Positions 1 through 4,983 of a DNA stretch of 8,815 nt are shown here, in pieces. A program made the translations under genes and the position numbers. Source of the DNA: Betaproteobacteria bacterium UBA7395 (GTDB lineage Bacteria; Pseudomonadota; Gammaproteobacteria; Burkholderiales; Rhodocyclaceae); NCBI GenBank assembly GCA_002470165.1, contig DKNF01000253.1, positions 1 through 8,815 on the forward strand, written 5' to 3'. Position 1 is the first letter of the stretch, and each line of letters starts with the position of its first letter. The notes under the pieces are model-generated. The model ran no database searches, was not told where the DNA came from, and saw nothing but the letters and a program-made list of their open reading frames with translations.

Positions 1-441
1 TTCGCCATTGCGCAACCGGCGATTGAGCCCACGGTCGGGCCAGCAAACCCACCGGTGGCACGGCCGCGGGTGCGTCCTGTGGCACCGGCCAGCCCGGAAA
101 TCGTTCCCGAAATGACCTCGGCACCGCCGATTGCGCCTGCGCCGCCCGTCAGCCCGCCGAAGGCACCGGTGCCTTCGGCTCGGGTGGTCGAGTCCACCCC
201 GGCCGCCCCGGCTGCGCCCCGTTTGTTCTCCGGCTTTGTCCTGCAGGCTGGCGTGTTCACCAGTGCTCAGCGGGCCGAAGAACTGCATGCCAAGCTGACG
301 CTGAGCGGGGTTCAATCGAGCATCGAAACCCGGGTGCAGGTCGGACCTTTCCGCACGCGCAAGGAGGCCGCCGAAGCCCAGGAAAAATTGCGCGAACTGG
401 GTATCGACTCGATCCTGATTGCCCCCAAGGGCGGACGCTAA
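1..441 (+). CDS. SPOR-domain protein, C-terminal part (5' end outside window)
   Basis: The reading frame is open from base 1 and ends at TAA 439-441, giving 146 visible residues. The true start lies to the left; the GTG at 55 is an internal valine. Visible residues 1-75 are a Pro/Ala/Val-rich low-complexity linker. Residues about 77-141 fit a SPOR domain: a first strand with the Phe-Val-Leu-Gln-Ala-Gly-Val-Phe pattern, a helix (AEELHAKL), a Val-Gln-Val-Gly-Pro-Phe second strand, and a second helix (EAAEAQEKL). SPOR domains bind denuded peptidoglycan glycans, often at the division septum. Such proteins usually have an N-terminal membrane anchor, a flexible linker and a C-terminal SPOR domain, and the visible part matches this. 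The job is therefore probably periplasmic and cell-wall related, but an FtsN, DedD or other role cannot be decided without the N-terminus. The stop overlaps the stop of the convergent TPR gene. The linker codons contain a 24-base perfect palindrome. Confidence 0.85.
   Translation, partial: FAIAQPAIEPTVGPANPPVARPRVRPVAPASPEIVPEMTSAPPIAPAPPVSPPKAPVPSARVVESTPAAPAAPRLFSGFVLQAGVFTSAQRAEELHAKLTLSGVQSSIETRVQVGPFRTRKEAAEAQEKLRELGIDSILIAPKGGR
156..179. repeat. 24-base perfect palindrome inside the SPOR linker
   Basis: The half-site GCCGAAGGCACC (156-167) is followed directly by its exact reverse complement (168-179), centred on ACCGGT. It lies in frame in the Pro-rich linker. The codons from 157 read Pro-Lys-Ala-Pro-Val-Pro-Ser-Ala. 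There is no loop and no following T-run, so it is not a typical terminator. A shorter 10-base palindrome with the same ACCGGT centre occurs at 49-58 in the same gene. Function unknown. Confidence 0.8.
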
Positions 442-758
442 CCGGCTTTCTGCAGGCGCCGGGCAAACACCCTCATTTCCTTGGCGGCCTGGATGTCGCC
501 CTTCGCCTCGGCGACCGTGATTCCCGCTTCGTAGGCAGCGACGGCGCCGGCCGTATCGCCGGCTTCGGCCAGCGCCTTGCCTAGCGCCTTCCACGCCGCC
601 GAATACTGCGGGTCGCGCTCGACCGCGGCGCGGAAACAATTGGCCGCCTGTTGCGGTGCCGCCGCCTTCAGGTACTCATTGCCCAGCGAGAAGCGGAGCA
701 GGGCGCCGTCACGCGGGCCGTCGATCATTTTTTCCAGGGATTCGATACGCGGGTTCAT
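438..758 (-). CDS. Small TPR-repeat protein
   Basis: A 106-residue protein reading leftward from ATG 758-756 to TAG 440-438. It has no signal peptide or membrane segment, so it is likely cytoplasmic. Two tetratricopeptide-type helical hairpins are visible at residues about 20-51 ([20 protein letters not shown], then [10 protein letters not shown]) and 53-86 ([20 protein letters not shown], then VAAYEAGI). They carry the small/aromatic TPR pattern with Gly-Asn/Gly-Lys turns and the Asp-Pro end of a repeat. TPRs act as protein-protein docking surfaces; the partner is unknown. No strong Shine-Dalgarno precedes the ATG, but a TATTTT element 15-20 bases upstream could drive a very short leader. 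Its stop codon overlaps that of the SPOR gene (4 shared bases, CTAA). It is divergent from ridA. Confidence 0.85.
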   Translation of the reverse strand: MNPRIESLEKMIDGPRDGALLRFSLGNEYLKAAAPQQAANCFRAAVERDPQYSAAWKALGKALAEAGDTAGAVAAYEAGITVAEAKGDIQAAKEMRVFARRLQKAG

Positions 759-771
759 CGATGCTCGGGTC

Positions 772-778
772 TAAAATA
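772..778. promoter_or_regulatory. Overlapping divergent -10 elements (TPR gene / ridA)
   Basis: The 53-base gap between the TPR start and the ridA start holds the AT-rich string TAAAATA. Read on + (772-777) it is TAAAAT, a good sigma-70 -10 for ridA, with a leader of roughly 28 bases. Read on - (778-773) it is TATTTT, a fair -10 for the TPR gene. I see no convincing -35 box on either strand at the normal spacing, so strength and start points are uncertain. Confidence 0.45.
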
Positions 779-797
779 GCGGCTTTCGCCAATCATC

Positions 798-805
798 AGA
801 AGGAA
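798..805 (+). promoter_or_regulatory. Ribosome binding site of ridA
   Basis: AGAAGGAA lies 6 bases before ATG 812 and is a strong Shine-Dalgarno match. It fixes the ridA start there and rules out the longer in-frame extension that would begin upstream inside the TPR gene. Confidence 0.8.
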
Positions 806-811
806 TTCCAC

Positions 812-1192
812 ATGGCCAAGACCATCATCGCCACGCCGAACGCGCCGGCCGCCATCGGCACCTACTCGCAAGCCGTGCGCGTCGGCGATACCGTCTACCT
901 GTCCGGGCAGATCGGTCTCGATCCGGCGACCATGCAGATGGTAGACGGTATCGACGCGCAAATCGTTCGCGTCTTCGAAAATCTCAAGGCGGTGGCCGAG
1001 GCTGCCGGCGGCTCGCTGGCCGACGTGGTCAAGCTCAATGTCTTCCTCACCGACCTCGGCAACTTCGCCAAGGTCAACGAAACGATGGCCCGCTACTTCA
1101 GCGAGCCGTTCCCGGCGCGTGCTGCCGTCGGCGTCAAGGAATTGCCGCGCGGCGCGCTGGTCGAGGCCGACGCGGTGATGTTCCTCGGCTGA
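812..1192 (+). CDS. ridA: RidA family enamine/imine deaminase
   Basis: A 126-residue protein of the usual RidA (YjgF/YER057c) length. Family role: hydrolysis of reactive enamine/imine intermediates such as 2-aminoacrylate, released by PLP enzymes, to keto acids plus ammonia. Members act in the cytoplasm as trimers with active sites at subunit interfaces. The N-terminus [20 protein letters not shown] closely resembles E. coli RidA. Active-site positions can be aligned by eye: Tyr18 (E. coli Tyr17), Ser31 (Ser30), Asn89 (Asn88), Arg103 in FPARAAV (Arg105, which binds the substrate carboxylate) and Glu118 (Glu120, which positions water). The E. coli Cys107 position is Ala105 here. That cysteine is linked to chlorination/redox activation in E. 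coli and is not essential for deamination. The start has a strong ribosome site. The stop is 7 bases before recG, so the two are probably one transcript. Confidence 0.93.
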   Translation: MAKTIIATPNAPAAIGTYSQAVRVGDTVYLSGQIGLDPATMQMVDGIDAQIVRVFENLKAVAEAAGGSLADVVKLNVFLTDLGNFAKVNETMARYFSEPFPARAAVGVKELPRGALVEADAVMFLG

Positions 1193-1199
1193 TCGCCGG

Positions 1200-3227
1200 A
1201 TGTCGCTGGCGCCGATCCGCGCCTCCGACGCGCTGAAGAAAAAGCTGGCCAAGCTCGGTCTCCACACGGAGGCCGATCTGCTGGTGCATCTGCCGCTGCG
1301 CTACGAGGACGAAACGCGCATTACCGAACTCGCTCGCGCCTTCAGCGGCGAGGCGGTGCAGCTCGAACTGCGCGTGCTGAGCAACGAGATCCAGTTCAAG
1401 CCGCGCCGGCAGATGGTCGTGCGCGCCTGCGACGACAGCGGCGAAATCACGCTGCGCTACTTCAGCTTTTACCCGAACCAGCAGGCGGCGCTCAGCGAGG
1501 GCTCGCTGGTGCGCGTCTTCGGCGAGGTGCGCGGCGGCTTCTTCGGGCTGGAGATGGTGCATCCGCGTTTCCGCAAGATCGTCGAGGGCGAGCCGCTACC
1601 GACGGAAATGACGCCGATTTACCCATCGACCGCAGGATTGGCCAATTCCGCACTACAGAAGCTGATCGGCCGGGCGCTGGCCGACGGCGACCTGTCCGAG
1701 ACGCTGCCCGACGAAATCCGCCAGCGCCTCAAGCTGCCTGGCCTGGCGCGCAGCATCCATTTCCTCCACCGCCCGCCGCCGGGTACCGACGTCGACACGC
1801 TGCACGCACGGAATCATCCGGCCTGGCGGCGGGTCAAGTTCGACGAGGTGCTGGCCCAGCAACTGTCGCTGCGCCGCGCCTACCTGGCGCGCCGCGAGCA
1901 GGGCGCACCGGTGCTGGTGGCTCGGGACAACCTCGGCGCCCGTCTGCTCGACCGCCTGCCCTTCGGCCTGACCGGTGCGCAGTTGCGGGCGATGGCCGAG
2001 ATCGCCGGCGACCTCGCCCAGCCTTATCCGATGCAGCGCCTGCTGCAGGGCGACGTCGGCGCCGGCAAGACCATCGTCGCCGCGCTGGCCGCCTGCCAGG
2101 CGATTTCCGCCGGCTGGCAGGCGGCCTTCATGGCGCCGACCGAAATCCTTGCCGAGCAGCATTACCTGAAACTCAAGGACTGGCTGGAACCGCTTGGCGT
2201 GCGCGTCGCCTGGCTGTCCGGCAGCCTCAAATCGAAAGCCAAGCGCGAGCAACTGGCGGCGACGGCGGCCGACGCCCAACTGGTGGTCGGCACGCATGCG
2301 CTGATCCAGGATGGTGTCGACTTCGCCAAGTTGGGCCTGGCCATCGTCGACGAGCAGCACCGTTTCGGCGTCGCCCAGCGCCTGGCGCTGCGCAAGAAGG
2401 GCAGCAACCCGCACCAGTTGATGATGTCGGCGACGCCGATCCCGCGCACGCTGGCGATGAGCTACTACGCCGACCTCGACGTCACCGTGCTCGATGAACT
2501 GCCGCCCGGCCGCACGCCGATCAAGACGCGGCTGGTTGCCGACAACCGCCGCCAGGACGTCGTCGGCTTCGTCAAGAAACATGTCGAGGAAGGCCGCCAG
2601 GCCTACTGGGTGTGCCCGCTGATCGAGGAATCGGAAGCCTTGCAGTTGCAGACGGCGGAGGAAACCTACGAACAGCTTTCCGCCGATTTGCCGGGCTTGA
2701 CCGTGGGATTGGTGCACGGCCGCCTCAAGGCCGACGAGAAACAGGCGGTGATGAGCGCCTTCGCCGCCGGCGACATCGACGTCCTGGTTGCGACGACGGT
2801 GATCGAAGTCGGCGTCGACGTGCCCAATGCCAGCCTGATGGTCATTGAGCACGCCGAGCGCTTCGGCCTGTCGCAACTGCACCAACTGCGCGGTCGGGTC
2901 GGCCGCGGCCAGTACGAATCAAGCTGTGTGCTGATCTACGCCGGACCGCTCGGCGAGGTTGCCCGCCAGCGCCTGAAGATCATCTTCGAGCACACCGACG
3001 GTTTCGAGATTGCCCGCCAGGACTTGCAGATTCGCGGTCCCGGCGAATTCGTCGGTGCCCGCCAGAGCGGCGTGCCGCTGCTGCGCTACGCCGATCTCGA
3101 AATGGACGCTGATCTGGTCGAGATGGCGCGCCAGATTGCCGAGGAAATGCTCACCGAGCATCCGGACCTGGCCGAGAAGCACCTGCAGCGCTGGCTGGGC
3201 GCCCGCGAGGAACTGCTCAAGTCGTAA
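1200..3227 (+). CDS. recG: ATP-dependent DNA helicase RecG
   Basis: A 675-residue protein, close to E. coli RecG (693). RecG is a monomeric superfamily 2 double-strand translocase that remodels stalled replication forks, Holliday junctions, D-loops and R-loops. Visible parts: an N-terminal helical and OB-fold wedge region (about residues 1-150) that splits branched DNA; Walker A GDVGAGKT at 285-291 (starting G284); DEQH box at 384-387, followed by RFG as is typical of RecG; motif III SATPIPRT at 410-417; motif V TTVIEVGVDVP at 532-542; motif VI QLRGRVGRG at 562-570; then the C-terminal TRG region with GPGEF. All key residues are intact. The ATG follows the ridA stop by 7 bases and lacks a strong Shine-Dalgarno, suggesting translation coupled to ridA. 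The 3' end overlaps the convergent hydrolase by 11 bases. Confidence 0.98.
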   Translation: MSLAPIRASDALKKKLAKLGLHTEADLLVHLPLRYEDETRITELARAFSGEAVQLELRVLSNEIQFKPRRQMVVRACDDSGEITLRYFSFYPNQQAALSEGSLVRVFGEVRGGFFGLEMVHPRFRKIVEGEPLPTEMTPIYPSTAGLANSALQKLIGRALADGDLSETLPDEIRQRLKLPGLARSIHFLHRPPPGTDVDTLHARNHPAWRRVKFDEVLAQQLSLRRAYLARREQGAPVLVARDNLGARLLDRLPFGLTGAQLRAMAEIAGDLAQPYPMQRLLQGDVGAGKTIVAALAACQAISAGWQAAFMAPTEILAEQHYLKLKDWLEPLGVRVAWLSGSLKSKAKREQLAATAADAQLVVGTHALIQDGVDFAKLGLAIVDEQHRFGVAQRLALRKKGSNPHQLMMSATPIPRTLAMSYYADLDVTVLDELPPGRTPIKTRLVADNRRQDVVGFVKKHVEEGRQAYWVCPLIEESEALQLQTAEETYEQLSADLPGLTVGLVHGRLKADEKQAVMSAFAAGDIDVLVATTVIEVGVDVPNASLMVIEHAERFGLSQLHQLRGRVGRGQYESSCVLIYAGPLGEVARQRLKIIFEHTDGFEIARQDLQIRGPGEFVGARQSGVPLLRYADLEMDADLVEMARQIAEEMLTEHPDLAEKHLQRWLGAREELLKS

Positions 3228-4107
3228 ACCAGTCCTCGATCAGCGCCGCCACCTGTTCCGGCTGATCGTGGTGCAGCATGTGGTCGGCCTGGTCGATCCA
3301 CGCTTCACGGACATCGGCGAAGCAGGCGCGGCGCGCTTCCCAGTCGCCGGGGCGGGTGGCGAAATCGCGCACGATCCACGATTGCCGGCCGGCGACCCAC
3401 AGTACCGGGCAGGTGATGTCGCGCCAGATCGCCATCGACTCTTCGAGGCGGAACAGGTTGGGCGACATCGCCTTGTGCCAGCGATCGCCGTTCCAGATGA
3501 TGCCGTGCCGGTACTCGCCGCCCTTGGTCGTGCCATCGCCGATTCGCGCCAGGTGCCGCGACAGGAAATCGGCGCGCGCCGGGGTCAGGTAGGGATCGGT
3601 CTTCATCAGGCGCCGCGCGAAAGCCGGCCGATCCGGATAGACATGCAGGCGCGGCGGATTCTTCAATTCGCCCAGCCAGTGCCGGTAACGGCCGGCCGCC
3701 ATGTCCGGCGTGGTTGGCGCAATACCGAAGCCTTCCAGTGAAATCAGTTTTTCGACGCGATCCGGATACAGGCCGGCGTACAGTGTGGCAATGATGCCGC
3801 CCATGCTGTGACCGGCCAGCCGAACCTGCCCTTGCGGCGCGTAACGGTCGATGATGGCCAGCATGTCGCCCATGTGCTCGGCGAAGAAATACGGGCGGTC
3901 CAACCACTGCGACGGGCCGAAGCCGCGCCAGTCGGGGGCGACGATGTTCCAGTCCCGCTGCAATTCATCGACGACGAACTGCCAGGAGGCGGAAACATCC
4001 ATCCAGCCGTGCAGCAGGAACAGTGTCGGCGCCTCGGGATTGCCCCAGCGACGGATGTGCAGGCGGACGCCGTTGGCGTCGAGGAATTCGGAACGGGAGG
4101 GGCGCAT
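3217..4107 (-). CDS. Alpha/beta hydrolase with cap domain
   Basis: A 296-residue alpha/beta hydrolase, probably cytoplasmic (no signal peptide). Motifs: oxyanion-hole HGW at 33-35, nucleophile elbow GHSMG with Ser101, a cap region at about 130-215, and a C-terminal ADHMLHHDQPE block in which His276 is the likely catalytic base. The acid usually found after strand 7 is not obvious: that segment reads VLWVAGRQSWIV, with Gln242-Ser243 where Asp is common. Glu125 after strand 6 (LISLEGFG) is a candidate replacement. The substrate cannot be told from sequence; esterase, lactonase or C-C hydrolase are all possible. I chose ATG 4107. An in-frame ATG at 4191 would add 28 poorly family-like residues and lie upstream of the probable -10 at 4142-4137, though it does have a GGAAAGG sequence before it. 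The gene converges on recG (11-base overlap) and is divergent from the M48 protease. Confidence 0.9.
   Translation of the reverse strand: MRPSRSEFLDANGVRLHIRRWGNPEAPTLFLLHGWMDVSASWQFVVDELQRDWNIVAPDWRGFGPSQWLDRPYFFAEHMGDMLAIIDRYAPQGQVRLAGHSMGGIIATLYAGLYPDRVEKLISLEGFGIAPTTPDMAAGRYRHWLGELKNPPRLHVYPDRPAFARRLMKTDPYLTPARADFLSRHLARIGDGTTKGGEYRHGIIWNGDRWHKAMSPNLFRLEESMAIWRDITCPVLWVAGRQSWIVRDFATRPGDWEARRACFADVREAWIDQADHMLHHDQPEQVAALIEDWFTT
3237..3268. repeat. Inverted repeat just past the recG stop
   Basis: CGATCAGC (3237-3244) and GCTGATCG (3261-3268) form an 8-base perfect stem with a 16-base loop. It starts 10 bases after the recG stop, inside the end of the convergent hydrolase gene. No T-run follows on either strand, so it is not a classical intrinsic terminator. 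It could be a transcript-end hairpin for recG mRNA, or chance in GC-rich coding DNA. Confidence 0.3.
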
Positions 4108-4120
4108 GGTCGATCGGGGA

Positions 4121-4132
4121 GCTTCGCGAAGC
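4121..4132. repeat. 12-base palindrome in the hydrolase leader
   Basis: GCTTCGCGAAGC is a perfect palindrome lying between the probable -10 of the hydrolase (4142-4137) and its ATG (4107), on the intergenic side. It could be a repressor half-site pair or an mRNA hairpin in the leader. No known operator consensus was recognised. Confidence 0.35.
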
Positions 4133-4136
4133 GCGC

Positions 4137-4142
4137 ATTGTA
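4137..4142 (-). promoter_or_regulatory. Probable -10 box of the alpha/beta hydrolase
   Basis: On the minus strand these bases read TACAAT, 5 of 6 matches to the sigma-70 -10 consensus, ending 29 bases upstream of ATG 4107. No good -35 is seen at 16-18 bases. The position supports 4107 as the start rather than the longer frame. Confidence 0.4.
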
Positions 4143-4165
4143 GCGCCTGCTGCCCGACAGCAGCA

Positions 4166-4196
4166 TTGCATGGAAAATGTGTCGATGGCATATAAT
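4166..4196 (+). promoter_or_regulatory. Sigma-70-type promoter of the M48 protease gene
   Basis: A perfect TATAAT -10 lies at 4191-4196. TTGCAT at 4166-4171 is a possible -35 with a rather long 19-base spacer. Transcription would begin near 4203 and give a leader of about 28 bases with GGGAG at 4221-4225 before ATG 4231. An in-frame ATG at 4177 would not be on this transcript. Confidence 0.6.
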
Positions 4197-4230
4197 CGCG
4201 CCTTTCCAGTTTTTACCGTCGGGAGCTTTG

Positions 4231-4977
4231 ATGAAACGTCGCGATTTCGTGCTGTTGGGTACTTTGATGTCCGGTGTCAGCGCCGTCAATCCGGTGCTGG
4301 CCCAGTTCAATTTCGGCAAGGTGCTCGAAGCCGGCAAGACGCTGATGGAATCGGAGACGCTCAGCGACGCCGACCTCAAGTCCTACTTCGACCAGATGGC
4401 CGCCGATTCCGATGCCAAGAACAAGCTGGCCGGGCCGAAGGATGCCTACGGCAAACGCATCGCCAAACTGGCCAAGGGGCTGGACAGTTACGACGGTCTC
4501 AAGCTCGACATCAAGGCCTACCTGACGCCGGAAGTGAACGCCTTTGCCATGGCCAACGGCACCATCCGCGTCTACAGCGGGCTGATGGACAAATTCACCG
4601 ACGACGAGATCCGCTACGTGATCGGTCACGAAATCGGCCACGTCAAGGCCGGTCACACCAAGTCCCGCATCCAGACCGCGATGCGCACCAGCGCCCTGCG
4701 CAGTGCCGTGGCATCGACCGGCGGCAAGACCGCGCAGCTTGCCGAATCGCAACTTGGCGACCTGTTTGAGCAGGTCGTTCGCGCCCAGCATTCGCAGGCC
4801 AACGAGAACGAGGCCGACGATCTGGCGATGCAGTTCATGAAGTCCCAGCGCTATCCGGCGGCGGCCTGCGTGACGGCGCTGGAGAAACTCGATGCGCTGG
4901 GCGGCGGTGGGGCGTCATGGCTGTCCACCCACCCGAGCCCGAAGGCCCGGGCCGAGCGCATGCGCGCCCAGGTCTGA
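4231..4977 (+). CDS. M48 family zinc metalloprotease, LoiP/YggG-like, with Tat-like signal
   Basis: A 248-residue envelope protease. The N-terminus MKRRDFVLLG is followed by a hydrophobic stretch and a PVLA/Q cleavage site near residue 24. The Arg-Arg-x-Phe pattern fits a twin-arginine (Tat) signal peptide. Zinc site: HEIGH at 133-137 (His133, His137, catalytic Glu134) and Glu192 in the ExxxD element (E192-D196, NENEADD). The VNAFAMANG...IRVYSGLMD block at 102-120 and the late THPSPKARAERM (233-244) match E. coli LoiP (YggG), an outer-membrane M48 protease that works with BepA. Unlike LoiP there is no lipobox cysteine, so a soluble periplasmic protein is more likely. Role inferred: quality control of envelope proteins. 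GGGAG lies 5 bases before the ATG. The gene converges on the chemoreceptor with a 6-base gap, so it appears monocistronic. Confidence 0.92.
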   Translation: MKRRDFVLLGTLMSGVSAVNPVLAQFNFGKVLEAGKTLMESETLSDADLKSYFDQMAADSDAKNKLAGPKDAYGKRIAKLAKGLDSYDGLKLDIKAYLTPEVNAFAMANGTIRVYSGLMDKFTDDEIRYVIGHEIGHVKAGHTKSRIQTAMRTSALRSAVASTGGKTAQLAESQLGDLFEQVVRAQHSQANENEADDLAMQFMKSQRYPAAACVTALEKLDALGGGGASWLSTHPSPKARAERMRAQV

Positions 4978-4983
4978 TCGGGC

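Noticed and set aside
442..462. Short inverted repeat CCGGC/GCCGG after the SPOR stop as a terminator
   Set aside because: It has only five pairs with an 11-base loop and no T-run, which is expected by chance in this base composition.
1653..2885. Long open frame (410 residues) on the minus strand opposite recG
   Set aside because: It lies wholly inside a complete recG with all helicase motifs. Its His/Arg/Gln-rich composition is typical of antisense frames in GC-rich genes, and it has no recognisable domain.
4108..4191. N-terminal extension of the hydrolase to an ATG at 4191
   Set aside because: It would overlap the protease promoter and precede the probable -10 of the hydrolase, and its residues do not look like part of the fold. 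It has a passable GGAAAGG upstream, so it is disfavoured rather than excluded.
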